DNA from: Thermodesulfobacteriaceae bacterium
GTDB lineage: Bacteria; Desulfobacterota; Thermodesulfobacteria; Thermodesulfobacteriales; Thermodesulfobacteriaceae
Length of the DNA stretch: 34,671 nt
Reading direction: 5' to 3'
Assembly (NCBI GenBank): GCA_015494725.1
Contig: WGAR01000161.1
Span: 1 to 34,671 of the forward strand
Below are positions 1 to 9,062 of this stretch, piece after piece (the first letter of the stretch is position 1; each line of letters starts with the position of its first letter). Position numbers and translations under genes: made by a program. Under the pieces are notes generated by a model. It had not been told where the DNA came from, did not search any database, and was given only the letters and a program-made list of their open reading frames with translations.

Positions 1-2
1 CA

Positions 3-1265
3 TCAGAAAAGGATCTCGATCAGGACGCGGTTGAGCAGATCCTCCAGATCCCGAAAGGGCAGGGAAAGCTGGGTGCCGGAGGTCAGGTCCTTGAGCAGGG
101 CGCGTTGTTCCTGCAGTTCCTGTTCTCCCAGAATAAGGGCCCACCTTGCGGAGAGACGGTCGGCCTGGCGCAGGAGGGCCTTAAGACTGCGCCCCTCGTA
201 ATCGGATTCCACCTTAAGCCCTCTCTCCCGCAAAAGCGCGGCCAGACGGAAGGCCCAGCGCCGGGCCTCTTCTCCCAGCGGAGCAATGAACAGATCCGGT
301 GCTGTCCCTTCTTTGGGGGCCCCGCGGGCCACAAGCGACCAGCGTTCCATTCCGATGGCAAAACCCACCGCCGGGGTCTCCGGCCCTCCGAGAGCGGAAA
401 CCAGCCCATCGTAACGCCCACCGGCAGCCACCGTGTCCTGGGCCCCCAGCCCCGCGGCCTTGATCTCAAAGATGGTACGGGTGTAATAATCCAGCCCCCG
501 TACCAGCCGGGGATTCTCGGTAAAGACGATCCCACCCTCCTGGAGATAGGTTTTAAAATGCTGGTAATGCCGTCGGCAATCCTCGCAGAGAAAGGCGGAA
601 AGCACGGGGGCCTCCTGGTATTCCTTCTGACACCCCTCCCGCTTACAATCCAGGGCCCGGAGAGGGTTGCGTTCCGTCCGTCTTCGACAATCCTCACAGA
701 GGCGTTCCCGACGCGAAAAAAGAAACTCGCGCAGGGCCTCCCGGTAAGGGGCACGGCACCCCGGACACCCCAGGGAATTGATCTCCAGACGCAGCTCCCT
801 CGCCCCTCCGGCCCGGAGGATCCCCAGGGCCAGAGCCACCAGCTCCGCATCCATCCCGGCCGAGGCCGCCCCGAAGACCTCCACGTCTATCTGATGGAAC
901 TGGCGCAGACGCCCCTTCTGCGGCCTTTCATGGCGAAACATGGGCCCGATGGTAAAGAGCTTTAAAGGCTTGGGACGACTATATAACCCGTGTTCGATAA
1001 AGGCCCGAACCACCCCGGCGGTGGCCTCCGGACGAAGGGTGAGACTGTCCCCGCTGCGATCCTGAAAGGTGTACATCTCCTTCTCCACGATATCCGTGGA
1101 CTCGCCGATGCTTCGCGCAAAAAGCTCCGTGCGCTCCAGGATGGGGAGCCGAATCTCGGAAAATCCGTGACGCCGCAGGATCTCCCGGGCCTGTTCCTCA
1201 AGCCACCTGAAGACCCCGGCTTCCTCCGGCAAAAGATCCTTAAAACCCCTTACAGCCTTAATCAT
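3..1265 (-). CDS. hisS: Histidyl-tRNA synthetase
   Basis: 420 aa ORF; class II aaRS motifs (MYTFQDRSGDSLTLRPEATAGVVRAFIEHG, GPMFRHERPQKGRLRQFHQ, GLDYYTRTIFEI, GGRYDGL); CxxC-rich insertion. Confidence 0.97.
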   Translation of the reverse strand: MIKAVRGFKDLLPEEAGVFRWLEEQAREILRRHGFSEIRLPILERTELFARSIGESTDIVEKEMYTFQDRSGDSLTLRPEATAGVVRAFIEHGLYSRPKPLKLFTIGPMFRHERPQKGRLRQFHQIDVEVFGAASAGMDAELVALALGILRAGGARELRLEINSLGCPGCRAPYREALREFLFSRRERLCEDCRRRTERNPLRALDCKREGCQKEYQEAPVLSAFLCEDCRRHYQHFKTYLQEGGIVFTENPRLVRGLDYYTRTIFEIKAAGLGAQDTVAAGGRYDGLVSALGGPETPAVGFAIGMERWSLVARGAPKEGTAPDLFIAPLGEEARRWAFRLAALLRERGLKVESDYEGRSLKALLRQADRLSARWALILGEQELQEQRALLKDLTSGTQLSLPFRDLEDLLNRVLIEILF

Positions 1266-1284
1266 CTCTCGAATTCTTCCCTAA

Positions 1285-1623
1285 TCATCTCTCGCAGGGC
1301 GGTTTCTTGTGGCAGATGAGATAAAGATCCGTGACCGTGATCATACCCCGGGTGAGAATTTTTTCCAGTTCCGGGAGCAACTCCTCCACCTTTTCCCGGG
1401 TTTCCACCACCTCTATCTTCAGGGGAAGATTCTCTGCCGCCCGCAGGAGACGACCGGTATGAATCTTCTTGTCCGGACCGTAACCATAAACCCCCTTAAA
1501 CATGGTCAGACCGTGAATATCCCGTTCCCAGAGGAAATCCAGAATAGCCCGATAGAGCGGTTTCCGGCCTATCTTTTCGTCCTCATCCACATAAATAGAT
1601 AAAAGAACACAGCGTCCGTTCAT
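1285..1623 (-). CDS. DUF190 family protein
   Basis: 112 aa; LSIYVDEDEKIGRKPLYRAILDFLWERDIHGLTMFKGVYGYG is typical of DUF190; start overlaps the crcB stop (ATGA). Confidence 0.85.
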   Translation of the reverse strand: MNGRCVLLSIYVDEDEKIGRKPLYRAILDFLWERDIHGLTMFKGVYGYGPDKKIHTGRLLRAAENLPLKIEVVETREKVEELLPELEKILTRGMITVTDLYLICHKKPPCER

Positions 1624-1994
1624 CGCACCAGATATCGGACCAGGACCTCTCCCAGCCGGACCCCGGTCAACCCCAGGCCTATACTAAGCACTATATTCAA
1701 AAAGGTAAATAACCATTCTCCTTCCCGCAGGAGTTGGTGCGTTTCGTAAGCGAAGGTGGAGAAGGTGGTAAAGGACCCCAGAAATCCCACCGCCACCAGC
1801 AGACGCGCTTCCGGGGAAACGAGGAGGGTCTGGGTGGCCAGTTCCATGAAAAAGCCCAGGACGAAGGACCCCAGGATGTTCACAGCCAGGGTTCCCAGGG
1901 GGAAACCCGCCCCGAAGCGGAGAAACCAGCCGCTCACCAGATAACGGCACACTGCCCCCATCCCTCCTCCCAGACCGATATAGAGGAACTTCAT
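1620..1994 (-). CDS. crcB: Fluoride channel CrcB/Fluc
   Basis: 124 aa with GGGMGAVCRYLVSG, PLGTLAVNILGSFVLGF, GFLGSFTTFSTFAYE motifs. Confidence 0.93.
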   Translation of the reverse strand: MKFLYIGLGGGMGAVCRYLVSGWFLRFGAGFPLGTLAVNILGSFVLGFFMELATQTLLVSPEARLLVAVGFLGSFTTFSTFAYETHQLLREGEWLFTFLNIVLSIGLGLTGVRLGEVLVRYLVR

Positions 1995-1997
1995 GGA

Positions 1998-3701
1998 TTA
2001 AAGCTCCACTCCCCAGCGCCGCAGGAAGTTGAGCCCTCCCGGAGGCACGAAGGTTCGGGTATATCCGGCGGCGGTGAGCCATCGCTGGGCCTCATAAGCT
2101 CGACGACTGGAATTGCAGATGAGGATCACGTCCTTATCCCGCGGGATTCGATCCATCTCGCGCCGCACCTTGTCGTACTCCACATGGATCCAGCGTCCGG
2201 GATATTTCTTGACCAGGGGTTCGGCCTCCCGGGGATGACGCGTATCCACAAAAACCGTGTTCGGATCCCCTTCGCGCAAACGCCGGAGAACCTCCTCCCA
2301 GTCTATCTGGACCAGAAGGCCGGTAAGAAGATTCTCGGCGGTATGGGCTACATCATGGATGGGATCCAGAGCCGAATTATAGGGGGGAGCATAGGCCAGT
2401 TCCAGCTGGATCAGATCCTCCACCGTGGGCCGATGGGGAAGAAGGGAGGAGATGGCATGGATCCGGGCGAGCGTCCCGTCGGTATTGGGACCCACCGATT
2501 GAAAGCCCAGCACCCGCCGGGTGCGCCGATCAAAAACCAGCTCCACAAAGATGAATTCCGCACCGGGATAGTAATGGGCCCGCTCGGTCTGGTTGTTCAA
2601 GGCATAGTCCGCATCAAAGCCCTCGGCCCGGGCCACGGAAAGCGAGATCCCGCAGGCCCCGATGGCCAGATCGAAGCATTTCATGATAAACGCTCCCACC
2701 GTACCCGGGAAACGGGTGGGACGCCCGGCCAGATTGTCTCCGATGACCCGCCCCTCCCGATTGGCCAGCGACCCGAGGGGCATGACCACCCTCTTTCCCA
2801 GAACCAGATGCGGAATCTCCACACAGTCTCCCCCGGCATAGATAGTGGGGTCCGAGGTCTGCATCCGATCGTTCACCACAATCCCCATGTTCACCAGAAG
2901 CCCGGCCTTGCGGGCCAGTTCCACGTTGGGTCTTACCCCGGTGGCAAAGATTACGATATCTGCGGGGTAAGTCCCTTTCTCCTCCACCACCTCGGTAACC
3001 CGACCGTCCTTGCCCCGGATTTCCTTGATCCGGGCGTTCACCACCACCTCCACCCCCTTTTCCCGCAGGTGATGCTCCACCATACGGGCGAGAGGTTTAT
3101 CAATAAGCCGGGGGAGCACCTGATCGAGGTACTCCAGCACCGTGGTCTTCACCCCCCAGAGATCGGCGAAGGCCTCGGCCATCTCCAGCCCGATAGGTCC
3201 GGCCCCGATAATCACCGCCCGTTCCACCTCTCCTTTGGCCAGGCGCTGTTTGATCTCTATGGCCTTGTGCAGATCGGAAACGGTAAATACCCCCTCGAGG
3301 TCGCGTCCGGGAATGGGGGGCACGAAGGGCGTGGAACCGGTAGCCAGGACCAGGTAGTCATAGGGGATCTCTTCCTCCTCTCCCGAGTCCAAGTGCTTTA
3401 CCTTTACCACCTTGCGTTGCCGATCCACCTCGGTGGCCAGGGTCCGGGTAAGCACCCGATCAATGGCCTTGGCGTTCTCGAAAAAGGCCTCGTCGCGCAG
3501 CATGTGAAAGGAGGTCTCCCGCAGATGATTCTCGTCGGGAATGTCCCCGGAAACATAATACGGAATACCGCAGCCCCCGTAGGAGATGAGGTTATCTTTA
3601 TCTATGAGGGTTATCTCCAGGCTGGGATCCAGGCGCTTGGCCCGACAGGCGGCCTTGGGCCCGCAGGCCACCGCCCCGATAACGACCACTTTTTTACCCA
3701 T
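1998..3701 (-). CDS. FAD-dependent CoA-disulfide reductase / persulfide reductase with C-terminal rhodanese domain
   Basis: GGCGIPYYVSGD active-site region, FAD/NAD binding motifs, C-terminal rhodanese with CNSSRR loop. Start set to MGKKVVVIGA (ATG at 3701, GGGAGGA upstream) rather than the longer ORF to 3758. Confidence 0.9.
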   Translation of the reverse strand: MGKKVVVIGAVACGPKAACRAKRLDPSLEITLIDKDNLISYGGCGIPYYVSGDIPDENHLRETSFHMLRDEAFFENAKAIDRVLTRTLATEVDRQRKVVKVKHLDSGEEEEIPYDYLVLATGSTPFVPPIPGRDLEGVFTVSDLHKAIEIKQRLAKGEVERAVIIGAGPIGLEMAEAFADLWGVKTTVLEYLDQVLPRLIDKPLARMVEHHLREKGVEVVVNARIKEIRGKDGRVTEVVEEKGTYPADIVIFATGVRPNVELARKAGLLVNMGIVVNDRMQTSDPTIYAGGDCVEIPHLVLGKRVVMPLGSLANREGRVIGDNLAGRPTRFPGTVGAFIMKCFDLAIGACGISLSVARAEGFDADYALNNQTERAHYYPGAEFIFVELVFDRRTRRVLGFQSVGPNTDGTLARIHAISSLLPHRPTVEDLIQLELAYAPPYNSALDPIHDVAHTAENLLTGLLVQIDWEEVLRRLREGDPNTVFVDTRHPREAEPLVKKYPGRWIHVEYDKVRREMDRIPRDKDVILICNSSRRAYEAQRWLTAAGYTRTFVPPGGLNFLRRWGVEL

Positions 3702-3836
3702 TTCTCTTCCTCCCCGCTCTTTTTGTTCTTTCTTAGCACCGTGAGGCCTCCTTCGCAATCTCTGGATTTCGGACTTGTTTCTCCGGACCCCGGAGGTAAA
3801 ATGCCCTTGGCAGAGGTCTAAAGACAGGGTTAAGGC

Positions 3837-4871
3837 ATGGAAACCCTCAAGCCCTATTTAAAGAAACTGGTAGAGGGGCAGGAACTCTCGGAAGGAGAAA
3901 CCATGGAGCTGGTGGGGCTGCTCGTGGAGGGGCAGGCCACCCCGGCTCAGATAGGGGCCCTGCTTACGGCCTGGCGTATGCGCGGGGAGAGCTGGCGCGA
4001 GGTGGCCGGAGCGGCCCGGGCCCTGAGGGAGCGTATGGTGCGGGTGCCCCATGGGGTTTCTCCCCCGGTGGTTGACACCTGTGGCACCGGGGGCGACGCC
4101 AAGGGCACCTTCAATGTCTCCACCGCTGCGGCCCTGGTGGTGGCTGCCGCGGGAGTCCCGGTAGCCAAACACGGGAACCGGTCTGTGACCAGCCGATCCG
4201 GAAGCGCGGACGTGATCGAGGCCCTCGGAATCCCGGTGGAGGTTCCTCCCGAACTTTCGGCCCGGGCCCTGGAGGAAGTGGGTTTTTGTTTCCTCTTCGC
4301 CCCGGCTCACCATCCGGCCCTCCGGACGGTCATGGAACCACGACGGGAACTGGGCTTTCGTACCATCTTCAATCTCCTGGGCCCCCTCTGCAACCCGGCC
4401 GGAGCCGATACCCAGATCCTGGGGGTCTTCGACTTCCTGCTCACCGAAAAGATGGCCTTTGCTCTGGACGCCCTGGGCTGTCGCCGGGCCTTAGTGGTCT
4501 TCGGGGAAGGAGGCTACGACGAATTCACGGTCACCGGTTCAACCAAGGTCTCCGAACTCCGGGAGGGACGCATCACCACTTACTACGTGGATCCCCCGGA
4601 CGTGGGGCTGGAACTCTGCGAGGACCCCGAAGCCCTGAAGGGGGGAGATGCCCGGGAAAACGCCCGCATTATCGAAGACCTCCTGACCGGTCGCGACACC
4701 GGCCCCCGCCGGGACATGGTGCTTCTCAACGCCGGAGCCGCCCTTTACGCCGCCGAAAAGACCCTGGATCTTAAAGGCGGGGTGGCCCTGGCCCGGGAGA
4801 TCCTGGAGTCCGGGGCCGCAGCCCGGAAACTCGAGGAAATAAAACGCTTCTATCGTACGCTGCGCACCTGA
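3837..4871 (+). CDS. trpD: Anthranilate phosphoribosyltransferase
   Basis: 344 aa; VDTCGTGGDAKGTFNVSTAAALVVAAAGVPVAKHGNRSVTSRSGSADVIEALG, FLFAPAHHPAL motifs. Confidence 0.96.
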   Translation: METLKPYLKKLVEGQELSEGETMELVGLLVEGQATPAQIGALLTAWRMRGESWREVAGAARALRERMVRVPHGVSPPVVDTCGTGGDAKGTFNVSTAAALVVAAAGVPVAKHGNRSVTSRSGSADVIEALGIPVEVPPELSARALEEVGFCFLFAPAHHPALRTVMEPRRELGFRTIFNLLGPLCNPAGADTQILGVFDFLLTEKMAFALDALGCRRALVVFGEGGYDEFTVTGSTKVSELREGRITTYYVDPPDVGLELCEDPEALKGGDARENARIIEDLLTGRDTGPRRDMVLLNAGAALYAAEKTLDLKGGVALAREILESGAAARKLEEIKRFYRTLRT

Positions 4872-4880
4872 CCCGTCCCC

Positions 4881-6221
4881 ATGTCCTCCCCTCTCAAGCC
4901 CACCCTTTACCTGGTCTCCTCCTTTGCCGGAGCCATAATCCTGGGCACCATCCTCCTGTCACTGCCCTGGATGCATCAGGATGGACTGGCCTTCATCGAT
5001 GCCCTCTTCACCGCCACTTCAGCGGTTTGTGTTACCGGATTGACGGTGGTGGATACCGCCTCGGCCTTTACCCTGCCCGGCAAAGTGGTCATCCTGATCC
5101 TGATTCAGCTCGGGGGATTGGGGGTCATGACCTTTTATTCCATGTTCTTCCTGCTGCGCGGACGCCGTATCCCCATCGAGGAACGCCTCATCCTGCGGGA
5201 AAGCTTCTGGGGGCGTCGGGGGGGGCGCCTTTCCAGCCTCATCCTTACCATCCTCTTTTACACCATGGTGGTGGAACTTCTGGTTACCCTCCTTCTCTTC
5301 CCCTTTCTGGCCCGGTATTACTCCTGGCCCTCAGCCCTCTTTCATGCCCTGTTTCACGCCGTCTCCGCCTTCTGTAATGCCGGTTTTTCCGACCTTCCCA
5401 GAGGACTGGAGCCCTTTGCCCGGAGTTATTTCTTTCCCCTGATCCTGATGCTGGCTATCCTGGCCGGTAATACCGGCTTCCCCATCGTCTTTGAGGGGGT
5501 ACACCGCTTCCGCCAGAAGAATCGCTCCTGGTCGCTACATTTCAAGCTCACCCTCCTCATTCATCTCCTCCTGGTACTCATCGGGGCCCTGGTCTTTCTG
5601 TGGCTGGAAAACGAAGGGGCCCTGCGGGAATTTCCCGCTCCTCTCCGGATCCTCCAGGCCGTTTTCCTTTCGGTCACCCCGCGCACCGCTGGTTTTTCCT
5701 TTCTGGATATCCGGTATCTGAGCGTGCCTTCCCTTTATTTCCTGCTCTTTCTCATGCTGGTGGGGGCCTGCCCGGGATCCACCGGGGGAGGCATCAAAAC
5801 CACCACCTTCGGGGTGCTTGCCGCCACGGTGTGGAGCCGGCTGCGAGGGTTTTCCCGCACCTCCGTCTTCGGACGCACCATTCCCGACTCCCAGGTTACC
5901 AAGGCCCTCACCCTGGTGGGACTCTATCTCCTGGTCATCTTTACCGCCCAGTTCTTCCTCATCTCCCTGCCCCCGCACCGCCCCTTCCTTAACTCCGGCT
6001 CGGAGTTCCTGGCCCATCTCTTCGAGGTCTTTTCCGCCCTGGGCACGGTGGGGCTTTCCACCGGCATAACCCCCCATCTCTCCACGCCGGCCAAAGGGGT
6101 GCTCATCCTCACCATGTTTACCGGAAGGGTGGGAGTCCTCTCCCTGGCCATGCTTTTGAGCGGGCTTCCCGCCCGGTCCAAAACCTTTTATTATGCTCAG
6201 GAAGAAGTCCTTCTGGGGTAG
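4881..6221 (+). CDS. Trk/Ktr-type potassium uptake transporter, membrane subunit
   Basis: 446 aa; SAVCVTGLTVVDT, AFCNAGFSD, GACPGSTGGGIKTTT, ALGTVGLSTGIT pore-loop motifs of TrkH/KtrB. Confidence 0.95.
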   Translation: MSSPLKPTLYLVSSFAGAIILGTILLSLPWMHQDGLAFIDALFTATSAVCVTGLTVVDTASAFTLPGKVVILILIQLGGLGVMTFYSMFFLLRGRRIPIEERLILRESFWGRRGGRLSSLILTILFYTMVVELLVTLLLFPFLARYYSWPSALFHALFHAVSAFCNAGFSDLPRGLEPFARSYFFPLILMLAILAGNTGFPIVFEGVHRFRQKNRSWSLHFKLTLLIHLLLVLIGALVFLWLENEGALREFPAPLRILQAVFLSVTPRTAGFSFLDIRYLSVPSLYFLLFLMLVGACPGSTGGGIKTTTFGVLAATVWSRLRGFSRTSVFGRTIPDSQVTKALTLVGLYLLVIFTAQFFLISLPPHRPFLNSGSEFLAHLFEVFSALGTVGLSTGITPHLSTPAKGVLILTMFTGRVGVLSLAMLLSGLPARSKTFYYAQEEVLLG

Positions 6222-6224
6222 GAT

Positions 6225-6881
6225 ATGGCTCGCAAACGTTTCGGAATCATAGGTCTGGGACGTTTCGGAAGTTATCTCGCCCGCACCCTGGCCAAGGAAG
6301 GGCAGGAGGTGCTGGCCCTGGACCGCTCGGAAAAGGCCGTTCAGGCGGTAGCCGAAGAGGTCTCCTACGCCGTGGTTGGGGACGCCACCCAGAAGGAAAC
6401 CCTGGAACATCTGGGGTTCCATAAGGTGGACGCCGCGGTGGTGGCCATAGGGACCCTATCCCAGAGCGTGCTGGTCACCCTTTATCTGCGGGAGATGGGG
6501 GTCCCCCGCATCCTGGCCAAGGCCCAGAACGAAACCGAGGGCAAGATCCTCTCCCTGGTGGGAGCCCATCAGGTCATCATCCCGGAAAGGGATTCCGCGG
6601 TGCGCCTGGCTCGATCCCTGGTCATGCCCAATCTCCTGGATTTCCTACCCCTGCTGCCGGATTTCTATATCGCCGAGATCCCCGCCCCGGAGGAGTTCCT
6701 GGGGAAGAGCCTCAAGGAGCTCGACCTTCGTCGCCATTATCGGGTCCATGTCCTGGGGGTGAAAAAGGGGTTCTCCGAGCACATGCATCTTTTTCCGGCG
6801 GCGGACTATACCATCGAAAAAGGGGATCTCCTCTATCTGGCCGGGCACCGGAAGGATCTGGAACGCTTCATGTCTCCCTGA
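6225..6881 (+). CDS. Trk/Ktr potassium uptake regulatory subunit (RCK_N/RCK_C)
   Basis: 218 aa; FGIIGLGRFGSYLARTLAKEGQEVLALDRSE Rossmann motif, VVGDATQKETLEHLG, TrkA-C-like C-terminus; 3 nt after the trkH-like gene. Confidence 0.95.
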   Translation: MARKRFGIIGLGRFGSYLARTLAKEGQEVLALDRSEKAVQAVAEEVSYAVVGDATQKETLEHLGFHKVDAAVVAIGTLSQSVLVTLYLREMGVPRILAKAQNETEGKILSLVGAHQVIIPERDSAVRLARSLVMPNLLDFLPLLPDFYIAEIPAPEEFLGKSLKELDLRRHYRVHVLGVKKGFSEHMHLFPAADYTIEKGDLLYLAGHRKDLERFMSP

Positions 6882-8589
6882 CCCCGGGAAGATACCGTTT
6901 GGCCAGTTCCCTCTCCTGAAAGGCCATAATGTCCTTGAGCGAGATCATCCCCACCACCCTCCGGGACCCCTCCGTGGCCACCACCGGCAATTGAGAAACC
7001 CCCAGACGGGCCATGCGCGAAAGGGCGGTAAAGAGATCATCCTCCGGGGTTACGGTAACCACCTTCCGGGTGGCGATATCCCGGGCGGTAAAGGGTTTTT
7101 CCGAAAAGAGCACCCGTCGCAGATCGTGGAAGGAGATAAGGCCCGAGAGTTCTCCCCGGGAATCCAGCACCAGGATATAGGAATGAGGGGCCCTTTCGAA
7201 TACACTCAGGATCTTCTCCCGGGGTAGATCCTCCGGAACGGAGGGGAAATCCCGGTGCATAATCTCCTTCACCCTGGCGCTCTTAAGCAGGGTTTCCTCC
7301 CATCCCCGCCGCAGGGAAAGCCCGCGGCGCTCAAGTTTTATGGTATAGATGGAGCCCCTCTTGAGATAAGTGGAAATAAAGGTAGAAACGATGCAGGAGA
7401 GCATGAGAGGGAGGATGATGCTATAGTCCCCGGTGAGCTCGAAGATGATGAGGATGGCGGTGATGGGGCCGTGGGTGGTGGCGGCCACCACGGCCCCCAT
7501 CCCCACCAGAGCGTAAGCCCCAGGAGAAGCGGTAAGGGAGGGAAACAGGGCATGGACCACCGATCCCACAAAGCCTCCGGTCATGGCCCCGATGTAAAGG
7601 GAGGGAGCAAACACTCCCCCGGAGTGCCCGGCTCCCAGGACTATCGAGGTAGCCAGGATTTTCAGAAAAATCAAGGCAAAAAGCAGTTTGGCTGGAAGCT
7701 GCCCTAAAAGGGCCTGGTTGACCGTACCGTAGCCCACTCCGAAAACATAGGGCACCCCCACCAGAAATCCGCCCATAATAAGCCCCCCGATAAAGGGATG
7801 CAGATACTCGGGAAGGGGGAGCCGGGCAAAGAGGTCCTCCGAGCGGTAAAGGACCTCGATAAAGAGTACTCCGATTAATCCAGCTATCACTCCCAGAAGA
7901 AGATAAAAGGAATATTCGTGGAGGCTTACCAGAGAATAAGAGGGGGCCTTGAGGGCCGGGAAATCCCCCAGATATTTACGGGCCACCGTGGTGGCGGTAA
8001 CCGAGGCAAGCACGATGGGACTGAAACGTTCCAGACGAAAATCCGAAAGCAGGATCTCCACAGCGAAAAGCACGCCGGCGATGGGGGCATTGAAGGTGGC
8101 TGCGATCCCGGCCGCGGCTCCACAGCCCACAAAAGTCCGCAGACGTTCCTGAGGAACCCGTAGGAGTTGCCCCACCATGGAGCCGGCCGAGGAACCGATC
8201 ATCACGATGGGTCCTTCGCGCCCCACCGAACTTCCGGAACCGATACAGATAGCCGAAACCAGCATCTGAAGAACCGTGAGGCGGGCCCGAATACGTCCCC
8301 CCCGCACTACCAGGGCTTCCATGATCTCCGGCACCCCGTGTCCTTTGGCCTCCCAGGCCCAGAAATGAATGATGGGCCCTACCACCAGACCGGCCAGGGC
8401 CGGGAAGAGGAGCTTCTCCCAGAAAGGCACCTCTCGATAGAAATAGATAAAGTCCTGGGAATGACGATAGAAAAATTCCTGAAAGAACTTGATCAGAAAC
8501 CGGAAGGCAATAGCCCCCCAGCCTCCGATGAGGCCGATAAGGATGGCCAGCAGGGCGGTTATTAAGTGTTCATCAAAACGCCGCCGAAT
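6868..8589 (-). CDS. ClC-family chloride channel/antiporter with C-terminal CBS domains
   Basis: GHGVPE, GREGP, GAGHSGGVFAPSLYIGA motifs and two CBS units. The provided ORF begins at GTG 8430, but ALLAILIGLIGGWGAIAFRFLIKFF is encoded in frame upstream; the best SD-supported start is ATT at 8587-8589. Confidence 0.9.
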   Translation of the reverse strand: MRRRFDEHLITALLAILIGLIGGWGAIAFRFLIKFFQEFFYRHSQDFIYFYREVPFWEKLLFPALAGLVVGPIIHFWAWEAKGHGVPEIMEALVVRGGRIRARLTVLQMLVSAICIGSGSSVGREGPIVMIGSSAGSMVGQLLRVPQERLRTFVGCGAAAGIAATFNAPIAGVLFAVEILLSDFRLERFSPIVLASVTATTVARKYLGDFPALKAPSYSLVSLHEYSFYLLLGVIAGLIGVLFIEVLYRSEDLFARLPLPEYLHPFIGGLIMGGFLVGVPYVFGVGYGTVNQALLGQLPAKLLFALIFLKILATSIVLGAGHSGGVFAPSLYIGAMTGGFVGSVVHALFPSLTASPGAYALVGMGAVVAATTHGPITAILIIFELTGDYSIILPLMLSCIVSTFISTYLKRGSIYTIKLERRGLSLRRGWEETLLKSARVKEIMHRDFPSVPEDLPREKILSVFERAPHSYILVLDSRGELSGLISFHDLRRVLFSEKPFTARDIATRKVVTVTPEDDLFTALSRMARLGVSQLPVVATEGSRRVVGMISLKDIMAFQERELAKRYLPGVRET

Positions 8590-8623
8590 AAAAACCCTCC
8601 CTGCCTAGGATAGCACAGGGAGG
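8590..8623 (-). terminator. Intrinsic-terminator-like hairpin downstream of the TSUP/DUF1634-like pair
   Basis: On the minus strand CCTCCCTG-TGCTATCCTAGG-CAGGGAGG followed by G and TTTTT; perfect 8-bp stem at 8596-8603/8616-8623. Confidence 0.6.
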
Positions 8624-8652
8624 AAGGCTTAAACAACCAAAAATTTGGGGAT

Positions 8653-9060
8653 CTATTTGGTCTTAAAGAGAAGGGAGATGATGAATTCCGCTGCTCCCAC
8701 CAAAAGGAGGATCCGGTAGGTGAGGCTGGGAGCCTTAAAAACCGCCGCCAGCATACTGATGAGCGGGGTGATCATGAGAAGGAGCACTCCCAGCATGCTC
8801 AGGGTGTCCATGTATCCCAGATTCTTGAAGATCCAGCCGTAACCGTGGACCTCAAAACCCTTTACCTGACGCCAGAACTCCGCCGCCGAACCGGTCCAGT
8901 ATTTACTGACCTCGGCCAGAGGGATATAGGGCCGGATCCCCAGGAAATAGAGAATGGCCGGAATGACCATCATGATCACACCCAGCACCGTAAAGATGAT
9001 CATGGTCTTCCCGAAAACCAACCCCATCTCGTCCACCTGAATCTTGCGTTCCTCAGCCAT
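8653..9060 (-). CDS. Small integral membrane protein, DUF1634-like
   Basis: Starts MAEERKIQVDEMGLVFGKTMIIFTVLG inside the larger ORF; several hydrophobic helices; directly follows the TSUP gene (2-nt gap). Family name tentative. Confidence 0.7.
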   Translation of the reverse strand: MAEERKIQVDEMGLVFGKTMIIFTVLGVIMMVIPAILYFLGIRPYIPLAEVSKYWTGSAAEFWRQVKGFEVHGYGWIFKNLGYMDTLSMLGVLLLMITPLISMLAAVFKAPSLTYRILLLVGAAEFIISLLFKTK

Positions 9061-9062
9061 GG

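Noticed and set aside
540-790. Cysteine-rich CxxC insertion in HisRS as a novel zinc domain
   Set aside because: Such Cys-containing insertions (CPxCR...LCxxCxxR...NPLRxLDCK...C) occur in HisRS of many bacteria; not new.
1734-3821. 695-aa plus-strand ORF
   Set aside because: Antisense to crcB and the CoADR-rhodanese gene; Pro/Gly/His-rich low-information translation typical of GC-rich shadow ORFs.
3702-3836. Fluoride riboswitch upstream of the crcB operon
   Set aside because: No recognisable conserved fluoride-riboswitch core in the intergenic region by eye; an Rfam scan would be decisive.
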